A stretch of DNA of 64,000 bases from Streptomyces netropsis (lineage in GTDB: Bacteria; Actinomycetota; Actinomycetes; Streptomycetales; Streptomycetaceae). The notes beneath the pieces are model-generated. The model was not told where the DNA came from. It worked only from the letters and a program-made list of their open reading frames with translations, and ran no database searches. Position 1 is the stretch's first letter. Every line of letters begins with the position of its first letter. The stretch lies in contig NZ_JACHJG010000009.1 in assembly GCF_014203545.1 (NCBI RefSeq), positions 124,001-188,000 on the forward strand, given 5' to 3'. The position numbers and the translations under genes were made by a program. Positions 52,601-62,512 of the stretch are shown here, piece after piece.

Positions 52601-55600
52601 GCTGCACGGCCAGTGCCAACGCGGTGAGCAGCACGTCGTTGATCTCGCAGTGGAAGGCCGCGGGAATGGTGCTGAACAGGTGCCGGGCCCGGTCCGCCCC
52701 GTAGGTCATCGCGCGGGAGCGCGCGTGGGCCGTGGTGTCCCGGGCGGGGTCCATGGGCCGCTTCGCCAACTGCGGTCCGGCGGTGGCGAGGATGTCGGTC
52801 CACAGCGGCAGTTCGGACGTCCGCCGCTCCTCGCGCGCCTGCTCGGACAGCGCGCGGCTCCAGTGCCGCAGCGGGGTCTCCACCGGGCGCAGGCGCGGAG
52901 CGCGGCCGGCCTCCAGGTCCTGGTACGCCCCGACCAGGTCGGGTACGAGGATGCGCCAGGACACCCCGTCGCAGGCGAGGTGGTGGGCCATGAACATCAG
53001 CCGGCCCGGCGCGTCGGGGCCGGCGTCCAGCCAGACGACGCGCACCATCGTGCCGGCCTGGACGTCCAGTTGTCCCTTGGCGCGCAGGGCCTCGTCCGCG
53101 AGGGTCTCCCCCAGGTCGCCGAGGCCGCGGACGTCGACCCGCCGGACGCAGGAGGAGGCGGGCACGGAGCCGGCCGGCCGTACCTCGAGCCGCCAGTCGG
53201 CCGACGACCGGTCGAGGCGCAGCCGGAGGGCGTCGTGGTGGTCCACGAGCTGCTGCACGGCCTTGACCAGCAGCTCCTCACGCAGCCCGCCGGGCACCTG
53301 GAGGAGTACGGCCTGGTGGAAACCGTCGACGGGGCCGTCGAGTTCACGGAGCCAGTGCATGATCGGGGTGAGGGGCACCTCGCCGACACCGGAGACGGTG
53401 TGCTCGCTCTCCGCGCGCGTGGTCTCGCGCGCGGCGGCCGCCAGCGCCCGGACGGTCTTGTACTCGAAGATGTCCTGCGGGGTGAGGACCAGTCCCGCCT
53501 GGCGCAGCCTGCTGACCAGTTGGATCGACATGATGCTGTCGCCGCCGAGGTCGAAGAAGCTGGCGTCCACGGGGACCTCGGGCCGGCGCAGCACCTCCGA
53601 GAAGACCCGCGCGACCTGCTGCTCGCGTGACGCGGCCGGGGACGTGTCGGGTACCTCGGGCTCGGGGGTCGGCTCGGGGGTCGGCTCGGGCACCTCGACC
53701 ACGGCAGGGGCGACCGGCCGGGGCTCCGCGACCGGGGGTTCGGTGACGGCGGGTTCGGTGACGGCAGGCTCGATGACGGCAGGCCCGGTGACGACGGGCT
53801 CGATGACGGCGGGCCCGGTCACAACAGGCTCGGTGACGACCGCGAGGGCCGGTACCGTGTCGCGGTCGAGCTTTCCGCTGGGGGTGCGCGGCAGCGACCG
53901 CGCCAAGCTCACCTCGCCCGGGACGAGATGCGCCGGCAGCCGCTCGGCCGCCCACTCCCGCAGCCGTTCGACGGCGAGGGGAGCGGCTCCGGGCGCGGGC
54001 ACCGCGTAGGCGACGAGGCGGGCGTCACCGGCCGTGTCCTTGACCACCGAGGCCATGGCCTCGGCAACCCCCGGGTGGCCGGCGAGCACCGTCTCCAGCT
54101 CGCCCAGCTCGATGCGGAATCCATTGATCTTGACCTGCCCGTCCACCCGGCCGAGGAACTCCAGGTGTCCGTCCTCGCGCCAGCGGACGAGGTCGCCGGT
54201 CCGGTACATCCGGCTGCCGGGCGGGCCGAACGGGTCGGCCACGAAGCGTTCGGCGCTGAGGCCCGGCCTGCGCAGATAGCCCCGCGCCAGCCCGTCGCCC
54301 GCCAGGTACAGCTCACCCCGCCGCCCGGGCGCGACCGGTTGGAGCGACCCGTCGAGCACATGGGCCCGTACGTGCCGCAGCGGGCGGCCGATGGGCGGCG
54401 TGTGCCCGGCCGGGGCGGCGTCCGAGGACCAGGCGGTGGCGTACACCGTGGCCTCGGTCGGCCCGTAGACGTTGAGCAGCCTGGTGCCGGGCATGGTCTC
54501 CCCGACCCGGGCGGCGAGCGCCGCGGGGAGCGCCTCGCCCGCCATCGACAGGGTCTTGGCGGACAGCCGGAGGTCGCTGAAGTCCATGAGCTTCGCGAAG
54601 ACCGAGGGGATCGCGCACAGCAAACCGCCCGACCAGCGCGGCGGGTCGCCGTCCAGCAACGAGAGCAGATTGCCGACCACCTCGACGCTGCCGCCGGTCG
54701 CGAGCGCGGGGAAGATCTCGGCCACCGACACGTCGAAGCTGAACGACGTGGCGGCCAAGGTGTGGGCCAGCGCCTCGGCCCCGAACTCGGCGCTCGCCCA
54801 GGCGATCAGCGGGACCACGTTGTGGTGGGGGACGACGACGCCCTTGGGCGTCCCGCTGGAGCCGGAGGTGTAGATGACGTACGCGGGATGCGCGGGCAGC
54901 AGGGCCGCGGTGCGGTCCGCGTCGGTGGGGGCCTTCGGGGAGCACCGGCCCAGCTCCCGGACGGTGTCCGGGGCGTCCAGCGCGAGCAGCGGTGCCGGCA
55001 GGTCGCCGAGGTCCCGGCCCGTGTCGACGGTGTCGGTCAGCACGCAGCCGGGCCGCGCGTCGTCGATCATGTAGCGGAGCCGTTCGGCCGGGTAGGCGGG
55101 GTCGAGCGGCAGGTACGCGGCGCCGGTCTTGAGGACCGCGAGCATCGCGACGATCGTGTCGGCCGAACGGGGCAGCAGCAGACCGACGGTCCGCTCGGGC
55201 CCGGCGCCCCGGCCGATCAGCAGATGGGCGAGCCGGTTGGCCCGCTCGTGGAGTTCGCCGTAGGTGAGGCTCCGCGTCCGGTCCTTGACCGCGACCGCCT
55301 CGGGGTGGCGGGCCGCGGCGCTCTCGAGCAGCGCCGTGAGGGTTCCGGTGGTGGTCCGCTCATCGGCCCGCGTCCAGGAGCGCACGGCGGCCAGCTCGTC
55401 GGGGTCCAGGAGTTCGAAGGCGCTCACCGGCCGGCCGGGGGCGGCCACGGCGGCGGACAGCAGGCGCCGGAAACGCCGCCCGTGTGCCGCGAGTTCGGCA
55501 GGGTTGCAGCGGCCCGGGGCGCCGTGGAAGACGACGCGCAGGCGACGGTCCGCGGGGTCCTCGTCGATCACGATGCGCAGGTCCCGTACGGGTTCGGGTC

Positions 55601-56711
55601 CGACCCGGCGGACGACGGCCGTGAGGGCGCCGAAGCGGATGCGCGGCCCGGGGGCCCGGACGTCGACGACCGGCCCGTACAGGCGCGGGCCGTCTCCCGG
55701 CAGCCCGAGTTCCCGGCACAGCTCGCTGTGCCGCAGCCGCTGGTGGCTCCGGACGCGGCGGCTCTCCTCGGTCACCTGCCCCACGAGGGCCGCGAAGCAG
55801 GTGCCGGGCCGTACCGTCAGCCGCAGGGCCGCGATGTCCTCGGCGGCGCCGGGGGCGCGCCGGGCGGCGCCGCTCGGCCGCCCGTCCACGGGCAGGCCCA
55901 GCACCACGTCCGTGGCACCGGTCATCCGGTGCGTGTACGCGGCCACGGCGGCCAGCAGTACGGCTCCGGGCCGGGTGCCGCTGTAGCGGGCGGCCGCGTG
56001 CACCCGGTCGGTGTCGGCGGCGGTGAGGACGACCGGCCGGGAGGGCCCGTCGACGGCGTCGGTGGTGTCCTGGGCGAGTGTCACCGGCTCGGGCCGGTCG
56101 GCGAAGCGCTCCCGCCAGAACGCGAGGTCCCGGCCGTGGGCGTCCGACTCCCGGTACGCGGCCTCCTCCTCCGCCAGCCGGGTCGGCGGCGCCAGGGCCC
56201 CCTCCTGCGGTGACCGCCCCTCGACGCGCGCGGTGTACACCTCCGCGACGCGGCGGGTGATCAGCGAGCAGCTGTGGCCGTCGACGACCGCCCTGTGGTG
56301 CCGGTGGAACCAGTGGAAGCGGTCCGGCGAGAGGCGGAGCAGGGCCTGGGCGGACGCGGCGCCTTCGGGGCGGGGCGCACGGGCGAGTTCCGCCCGTACC
56401 CACTCCTCGGCCGCCGCCCCGGGGTCGGGCTCGGCACCGAGGTCCACGACGGTCAGCGGAAGGCCGTCGGCGGTCTCCAGGGCCGGGGGGTCCTCCGCCC
56501 GGGTGTTCGCGGCGAACCGCAGCCGCAGCGCGTCGGCCTCCCGGGCGACCTGGGCCGCCGCGTCCTCGAACACCGCGGAGTCCAGGGGGCCGTGGATCTC
56601 CACGACCTCGGCGACGTAACGGCCGGGGCCGCCCGGGGTGTCCCGCGACTCGCGCCACGCCTCCAGGCCGGCGGCGGACATCGTGACGTGCCTGCTCTGC
56701 TGGTCAGCCAT
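49689..56711 (-). CDS. NRPS, degenerate C-A-T-E-C-TE
   Basis: 2340 residues. An N-terminal C-like domain (about 10-440) aligns with the EntF-type C, but its HHxxxDG core reads HRAVVDG (139-145), so the second, catalytic His is Arg140. A (about 465-955) has pocket residues DVACSAVVYK, no match to a code I know. Then come a Pro/Val/Glu repeat linker (958-1022), T (Ser1059), E (HHLACDG at 1243-1249), a D-accepting C (HHIILDG at 1745-1751) and TE (GWSFGG, Ser2155). No A or T lies between the last C and the TE, which is unusual because a TE normally takes its substrate from the T just before it. The start ATG 56711 overlaps the dehydrogenase gene by eight bases. Confidence 0.9.
53737..53841 (-). 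repeat. seven 15-bp tandem repeats in the A-T linker
   Basis: Seven imperfect copies of a 15-base unit (plus-strand form GGTTCGGTGACGGCG and variants). They encode five-residue blocks such as EPAVT, EPVVT and GPAVI between the A and T domains of the NRPS. The unit keeps the frame, so copy number can vary. Confidence 0.85.
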
Positions 56712-57639
56712 GGCGGATCTCTCCTCGCTCGACGCGCTGGTGCTGTGCATAGGGGTAGAAGCCGCCACCGGCCTTGCGGCCGGTTCTGCCTTCCGCGACG
56801 AGGCGAGCGAGCAGGTCGCACGGCCGGAAGCGCTCGTCGCCGGTGTGCTCGCGCAGCACCTCCAGCGAGTCGAGGACCGTGTCGAGACCGATGAGGTCGG
56901 CGGTGCGCAACGGGCCCATGGGGTGGCCGAAGCAGTCCTGGAAGATGCGGTCCACGGTGCCGGCGTCGGCCGTGCCCTCGCCCAGCACCGTCGCGGCCTC
57001 GTTCAGCGTCAGCATCAGCACGCGGTTGGTCACGAAGCCGGGCGCGTCCCGGACGACGAGGGGCCGCTTCCCGATGCCCGCCAGGACGGCCGTGGTCAGT
57101 TCGAGGGTGTGGTCGCTGGTCTTCGGCGCGCGGACGACCTCCACGGCGTCCTTGAGGGGCGCCGGGTTCATGAAGTGGGTGCCGATCACCCGGTCGGGGC
57201 GCCCGGTGAAGGACCCGAGCCGGGTGATGGGGATGCACGAGGTGCAGGACGCGAAGACCGTGTCCGGTCCGCACACCTCGTCCAGCCGCCGCAGGATCTC
57301 CTCCTTGAGCGACTCCTTCTCCCGCGCGCACTCGACCACGAAGAGCGCGGGGGCCAGGTCGGCGAGGTCGGCGGACCACGTCACACGGTCCTCGGGGCGC
57401 GCCGCCCCGGCCGGGGCCCGCAGCCCGTCGCGCCGTCGCAGCAGGTGCGCCATCCGTATCCCGGCGCGCAGGCGCGCGGGCCCGGCGCCCAGCGCCTCGG
57501 GGACGGGATCGACGAGCACCACCGGGTGCCCTGCCTCCGCGAAGCACTGCGCGACGCCGATGCCCATGGTTCCGGCACCGACGACGCCGACGGTCGCGCC
57601 GGCCGCCATGGTTGACGCGGTGTTCTGGTGTTCACCCAC
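56704..57639 (-). CDS. 3-hydroxyacyl-CoA dehydrogenase (3-hydroxybutyryl-CoA dehydrogenase/FkbK-like)
   Basis: This 311-residue protein has an N-terminal Rossmann fold VGVVGAGTMGIGVAQCFAEA (GxGxxG), SCTSCIPITRLGSFTGRPDR, IGTHFMNPAPLKDAVEVVR (catalytic His), and the C-terminal domain with APGFVTNRVLMLTLNEA and DCFGHPMGPLRTADLIGLD. The architecture is that of NAD-dependent 3-hydroxybutyryl-CoA dehydrogenases. Within polyketide clusters this family includes FkbK-type enzymes, which oxidise a hydroxyacyl group on a carrier. Here it lies between the KS-carrying protein and the NRPSs, so it may set the oxidation state of a beta-hydroxy or hydroxymalonyl-type unit; no FkbH/I/J partners are seen. GTG 57639 follows GAAGGAG. 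Confidence 0.9.
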   Translation of the reverse strand: MGEHQNTASTMAAGATVGVVGAGTMGIGVAQCFAEAGHPVVLVDPVPEALGAGPARLRAGIRMAHLLRRRDGLRAPAGAARPEDRVTWSADLADLAPALFVVECAREKESLKEEILRRLDEVCGPDTVFASCTSCIPITRLGSFTGRPDRVIGTHFMNPAPLKDAVEVVRAPKTSDHTLELTTAVLAGIGKRPLVVRDAPGFVTNRVLMLTLNEAATVLGEGTADAGTVDRIFQDCFGHPMGPLRTADLIGLDTVLDSLEVLREHTGDERFRPCDLLARLVAEGRTGRKAGGGFYPYAQHQRVERGEIRHG

Positions 57640-57672
57640 GGTGGGGGATCTCCTTCGGTTCGGTCCGTGCCG

Positions 57673-60600
57673 TCAGTCGGCGTGCGAGGCGGTGGTGAGC
57701 GACTGCCCGGCGAGCGGCGCCCCGGGATCGTGGGCGGCGGCACGTACCGCCGCGACCAGGTCGTCGGCGAGCGCGGTGATCGTCGCGGCGTCGAACATGT
57801 CCGTGCGGTACGTGACCGACACGTGCAGTCCGGCCGGTTCGGGCCCCTCGACCACGGACCAGGCGAGGTCGTGGAGGGTCCGCCCGGTGGGCGGCGTGAG
57901 GCGTCCGGCGTCGGCCCCCGGCGACCGCACGGCACCGGCCTGCGCCGCCGGCAGCCGGTGGTGGGTGTAGGTGACGTCGAACAGCGGGGACCGGCCCGGC
58001 TCACGGCTCAGCCCCAGGGCCCGCTCGATGTCGGCGAGCGGCACGTCGCGATGGTTCTCCCCGGTGGCGATCCCCTCCCGCACCCGCTCGGTGAGGTCGT
58101 CGTAGGAGGGATCGTCGGCCAGGGATATCCGCAGCGGCAGTCGGCTCGTGACCGGGCCGGTCCGCTCCGGGGCCCGCGCGTCGACTCCGATGACCACCTC
58201 GTCCGTCTCGGCGCGCCGGCCGAGCAGAGCGGCGATGCCCGCGAGCAGCCGGTCCCGCGCACCGGTACGGATCAGGGTGGCGGCGAGGTCGTCGGGGAGC
58301 GTGAACGCGTGGCAGGCGCCGGGGCCACCCGGGCCGCTGCCCAGCGGCCGGGACCGGTCGGCGGGCAGCTCGAAGGCACGCAGCCCGGTCAGGGTGTTCG
58401 TCCAGTGGTCGAGGTGGTCACCGGTGGGCCGGGCGTGCTCCTCCGGGGCGGGTGGCACGACGCGGCGCGGGGGCCGGGCGGGAAGCTCCCCGTACCGGAT
58501 GTCCGCGTCGGCCGCGGCGGCGCGCAGCAGCTCCAGCAGGGAGTCGGTCATGGCCGCGATCGTGTGGGCGTCGAAGAGCTGCGTGGCGTACTCCACGACG
58601 ACGTCGAGGGAGTCCTCGCCCGACCGCTCGGCGACCACCACCGTGATGTCGAACTTGGCCGTGCCCGGGGGCAGTCCGGGGAAGTACGGTCCGGTCTCCT
58701 CGTCGCTGCTCGGCCCGAACAGGTTCTCGCCGAAGTTGACGTTGGGCGGCAGCGTCTGATGGACGTACATCACATCGAAGATCGGGTTCCGGCCCGGGTC
58801 GCGGTGGGTCGCAACCTCGCGCACGATCTTGTCGAACGGGATCTCCTGGTGGTCCAGCGCGCCGAGCACGACTCCGCGGACCTGGCGCAGCAGCTCACGG
58901 AAGGTCGGATCGCCGGAGAGGTCGCTGCGCAGCGCGACGGTGTTGTTGAAGAAGCCGAGCAGGTCCCACAGTTCGGGTCGGCTGCGACCGATGGTCGGGG
59001 TGCCGATCACGATGTCCCGCTGGCCGGACCAGCGGGAGAGCAGGACCTTGAGCCCGGTGAGCAGCACCATGAACAGCGTGGCGGTCTCCCGGCCGCCCAC
59101 CGCCCGGAGCTCGCGCACGAGTTCGGCGGGGATGGTGAATCCGTGCGACGCCCCGGCGAAGTCCATGCGGGTGGGGCGCGGCCGGTCGGTGGGGAGTTGC
59201 AGGGCGGGGGGATCGGTCAGCCGCCCGCGCCAGTAGTCCCGTTCGCCGTCGAGCCGGGAGCCGTCCATCAGCTCCCGCTGCCAGCGGGCGTAGTCGTGGT
59301 ACTGCACGGGCAGCGGCGCGGGCCGGTGCACCCGGCCCTCGGTGCGGGCGGTGTAGAACTCCAGGAGCTCAGTCCGCTGGATCTGGGGTGCCCAGCCGTC
59401 GTTCACCGCGTGGTGCATCACCCAGCACATGAGGTAGTCGTCGGGGGCGCAGCGCACGACGGTGACGCGGACCAGCGGGTCACGGGCCAGGTCGAGGACC
59501 CGGTCGGTGGCGGCCTTGGCGGCCGCCCGGGCGGCGGACACCGGGTCCGGTTCGGCACAGACGTCCTCGTAGCGGAAGAAGTCGCCCAGTTCGGGGCGGA
59601 TGACCAGCCGCGGCCGACCGTCCTCCTCGACGAAGTTGGAGCGCAGGACCTCGTGCCGCCCGGCGAGGTCCTCCCAGGCGAGCCGTACGGCTTCGACGTC
59701 CAGCGGGCCGAGGTGCCGGGAGACGCCGGGGAGGTTGTAGAGGGTGGTGGTCGGGTCGAGCTGGTGGTGGAACCACATGCGTTCCTGCCCGTACGACAGC
59801 ACGCGTTCCGCGCCGGGGCGGATCGGGGGCAGGTGGTGTCCGTCGTCGTCGGAGGGCGCGGCGGGGAGGGCCACGGGTTCGGGCACCGGAATCGGAGCTT
59901 CGGTTTGCGGCAGGCGGGCGGAGAGGGCGTCCGCGAGATCACCGACGACAGGGTGATCGTAAATGTCCACCAGTTTCAGGTGGACGTCGTAACGCTGTCG
60001 GGCGCGTTCGACGAATTGCAATCCGATGATGGAGTTTCCGCCGATGGCGAAGTAGTCGTCGTCGGCCGCGACGTCGTCGGCGTGGAGCAGTTCGGTCAGG
60101 GACTCCTGGAGCCAGCTCAGCACCGTCTGCGGTTCGGGCGACGCGCCGGGCACGGGAGCCGGCACCGGCACCGGCAAGGGCAAGGGTGCGGGGACGTGCC
60201 CGGGCTCCGGAGGCGGGGCGGTCCGGGTGGGCGGGGGTGCCACCGCGCTCGCCACCGTCTGCCGGGCGCCCTCGACGCCGTCGAAGGAGATGACCTCGCC
60301 GAGCGGCAGGGCCCAGCAGCGGACGCCGCGGAGCCGGTGGCCGGGCAGCGCCACCCGGCGGCCCGCTCCCCGGCCGGGGCCCGCGTCGGCGGCCAGCGCG
60401 GACCAGTCGGGGTCCCACCCCAGCTCGTAGAGCCGGGCGAGCACGTCGAGCACCCCGTCCGTGCCGGACTCCAGGGTGAGCACGGTGGCGTCGGGCCGGT
60501 CGGCGAGGTGGTCCTTCAGCAGTTCGCCGAGCTCTCCCCGGGCGGCGAGTTCGACGAAGACCACGGGACCGGCGGCGAGCTGTTCGTCCGCCGCGGCGCG

Positions 60601-62484
60601 CAGGCGCTCCGGCCGGACGGCCTGTCCGGCCACGGCGGGGTCCGCACCGCTCGTCGCCTGTTCCAACGCGGCCGTGTCGGCGGGCGTCAGGCCGTCCCCG
60701 AGGTGGCGGACGGTGTACCGGGAGATGCCGGAGCTGATCAGGCCGTCCGGCACCACTCCGGCGCGGGTGAGCCGGGTGTGGGCCGCGAGCTGGCCCTGGA
60801 CCATCGCGGCGCGGTCGGCCGGCACGGGCAGCCGGTCCGGGAGCGCCTCCGTGCCCGGCCCCGGGACCGGTTCGGCGTCCCCGGAGAGCAGGAACACCAC
60901 GCGGGGGGCCGCGTCCCGGGGCCCGGCCGTCGGCTCCCGGCGGGTGTCGAGCCGCTGCCAGGTGGCCTCGGCGGCCAGCGCGACCGCCAGCTCGGGGGTC
61001 CGGCGGGCCACCACGCCGACGCGGTACGGGTGGTGGTCCCGCCCCTCGTTCAGCGTCCGGGCGACGTCGGCCGGCGGCCGCTCGCTGTGCCGCAGTTCGA
61101 GCGAGAGCCGCTCGCAGAGGGCGACGAGGTCCGCCCGGGTGCGGGCGGAGACGCCGACCAGGCGGGCCGCGTCGTCCTCGGGACCGCCGTCCTCGCCGGG
61201 CCGCACGGCGGTCGGGGGCGCCTGTTCCACCACGCAGTGCGCATTGATGCCGCCGAGGCTGAACGAGCTGATCCCGGCCCGGCGGACGTCGTCGTCCCGC
61301 CACGGCCGGAGCGAGGTCACGACCTCCAGGCGGGCGCCGTCGAGATCGACCTCGTCCGCCGCCCGTTCGAAGTGCAGGGAGGGGTACAGCTCGCCGTCGC
61401 GCACACTGAGGATGGTCTTGACCAGACCGGTGATCCCCGCGGCGTGGTCCAGGTGCCCGACGTTGGTCTTCACCGAACCGACCGGGAGGCTCCGGCCGTT
61501 CCCGGGGCGGGCGAGGGCCAGGCCCTCCGCCTCGACGGCGTCGCCGAGCCGGGTGCCGGAGCCGTGCGCCTCGACGTAGCCGGCCGTTCCGATGTCCAGG
61601 CCGGCGCCGCGCCACGCCTTGCGGATCACCTCGGCCTGGGACCGGGCGCTGGGGGTGGCGATGGTCGCCGAGTGCGCGCCGTTGTGCAGCACGGCGCTGC
61701 CGCGGATGACCGCGTGGACGAACGCCCCGTCGGCCAGGGCCCGGTCGAGGGTGGTGAGCAGCAGGACGGCGCCTCCCTCGCCACCGCCGGCGCCGTCCGC
61801 CCGGTGGTCGAACGCCCGGGACCTGGCCGTCGGCGAGCTGATGCCGGGGAAGGCCGCCACACTGGGCGCCGGGGCCACGATCGAGCGGAGGCTGACGCCG
61901 CCGACCACGGCGTAGTCCGCGTCGCCGTCGCGCAGTTCGCGGCAGGCCTGGTGGACGGCCACGAGCGAGCCGTTGCAGCCGGAGTCCACGCCGTAGCAGG
62001 GGCCCGTGAACCCGAAGAGGTGGGAGATCCGGGCGGGCAGCCCGAAGGGGATGTTGCCCATCAGGCTGAGGGTTCCCTGCTCACGGACCAGGGGCGCGTA
62101 GCCGGTGCCGGGCGAGCTGAAGATGACGGCGGTCCGGCTGTCCCGCAGGCCGGCGGCGGCGTATCCGGCGCTCTCCAGGACCTCGTGGGTGAGGTGGAGG
62201 GCGAGCCGGTGCTGGGGGTCGGTCACTTCGGCCTCGCGCCGCGACAGACCGAAGTGCTCGTGGTCGAACAGGTCGATCCGGTCGAGGTATCCCAACTCCG
62301 GGTAGTCCACGGCGGGGTCGAGGCAGGTGGACTCCACCCGCTCGCGGGGGATCGGGCGTACCGAGTCGATGCCCTTGCGCAGGTTCTCGCGGAACTCCTC
62401 GAGGGTGTCCGCCTGGGGAAGCCGGGTGGCGATGCCGATCACCGCGACGGCCGGCCTGCCCTGCGTCGTACCGGTCTCGCTCAT
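57673..62484 (-). CDS. hybrid PKS/NRPS: KS - collapsed AT - carrier - C - partial C
   Basis: 1603 residues. KS (about 12-425) has the active Cys170 in VDSGCNGSL (usual motif DTACSSSL), His307 in VEAHGSGT and His344 in NVGHLDHAAG. Residues about 440-725 resemble an acyltransferase, but the GHSxG position reads ISSGISRY and the family's other motifs are absent, so it is probably inactive. The carrier has GGNS (Ser818). A C domain (about 885-1320) has MHHAVNDG. A final segment (about 1345-1595) matches only the C-terminal half of a C domain and lacks HHxxxDG. An acyl unit must therefore arrive from another AT or from the upstream A-T protein. ATG 62484 is 28 bases after that gene. Confidence 0.88.
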   Translation of the reverse strand: MSETGTTQGRPAVAVIGIATRLPQADTLEEFRENLRKGIDSVRPIPRERVESTCLDPAVDYPELGYLDRIDLFDHEHFGLSRREAEVTDPQHRLALHLTHEVLESAGYAAAGLRDSRTAVIFSSPGTGYAPLVREQGTLSLMGNIPFGLPARISHLFGFTGPCYGVDSGCNGSLVAVHQACRELRDGDADYAVVGGVSLRSIVAPAPSVAAFPGISSPTARSRAFDHRADGAGGGEGGAVLLLTTLDRALADGAFVHAVIRGSAVLHNGAHSATIATPSARSQAEVIRKAWRGAGLDIGTAGYVEAHGSGTRLGDAVEAEGLALARPGNGRSLPVGSVKTNVGHLDHAAGITGLVKTILSVRDGELYPSLHFERAADEVDLDGARLEVVTSLRPWRDDDVRRAGISSFSLGGINAHCVVEQAPPTAVRPGEDGGPEDDAARLVGVSARTRADLVALCERLSLELRHSERPPADVARTLNEGRDHHPYRVGVVARRTPELAVALAAEATWQRLDTRREPTAGPRDAAPRVVFLLSGDAEPVPGPGTEALPDRLPVPADRAAMVQGQLAAHTRLTRAGVVPDGLISSGISRYTVRHLGDGLTPADTAALEQATSGADPAVAGQAVRPERLRAAADEQLAAGPVVFVELAARGELGELLKDHLADRPDATVLTLESGTDGVLDVLARLYELGWDPDWSALAADAGPGRGAGRRVALPGHRLRGVRCWALPLGEVISFDGVEGARQTVASAVAPPPTRTAPPPEPGHVPAPLPLPVPVPAPVPGASPEPQTVLSWLQESLTELLHADDVAADDDYFAIGGNSIIGLQFVERARQRYDVHLKLVDIYDHPVVGDLADALSARLPQTEAPIPVPEPVALPAAPSDDDGHHLPPIRPGAERVLSYGQERMWFHHQLDPTTTLYNLPGVSRHLGPLDVEAVRLAWEDLAGRHEVLRSNFVEEDGRPRLVIRPELGDFFRYEDVCAEPDPVSAARAAAKAATDRVLDLARDPLVRVTVVRCAPDDYLMCWVMHHAVNDGWAPQIQRTELLEFYTARTEGRVHRPAPLPVQYHDYARWQRELMDGSRLDGERDYWRGRLTDPPALQLPTDRPRPTRMDFAGASHGFTIPAELVRELRAVGGRETATLFMVLLTGLKVLLSRWSGQRDIVIGTPTIGRSRPELWDLLGFFNNTVALRSDLSGDPTFRELLRQVRGVVLGALDHQEIPFDKIVREVATHRDPGRNPIFDVMYVHQTLPPNVNFGENLFGPSSDEETGPYFPGLPPGTAKFDITVVVAERSGEDSLDVVVEYATQLFDAHTIAAMTDSLLELLRAAAADADIRYGELPARPPRRVVPPAPEEHARPTGDHLDHWTNTLTGLRAFELPADRSRPLGSGPGGPGACHAFTLPDDLAATLIRTGARDRLLAGIAALLGRRAETDEVVIGVDARAPERTGPVTSRLPLRISLADDPSYDDLTERVREGIATGENHRDVPLADIERALGLSREPGRSPLFDVTYTHHRLPAAQAGAVRSPGADAGRLTPPTGRTLHDLAWSVVEGPEPAGLHVSVTYRTDMFDAATITALADDLVAAVRAAAHDPGAPLAGQSLTTASHAD

Positions 62485-62512
62485 TTCACCGTTCCGTTCA
62501 TGCTTCCTGCCT

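Noticed and set aside
53737..53841. Possible CRISPR-like array
   Set aside because: The 15-bp units are contiguous with no spacers and lie in frame inside an NRPS linker.
57673..58600. Second full condensation domain at the end of the PKS/NRPS protein
   Set aside because: Only the C-terminal half is present; no HHxxxDG core or N-terminal C1 motif occurs between the first C and the stop, so it is called partial.
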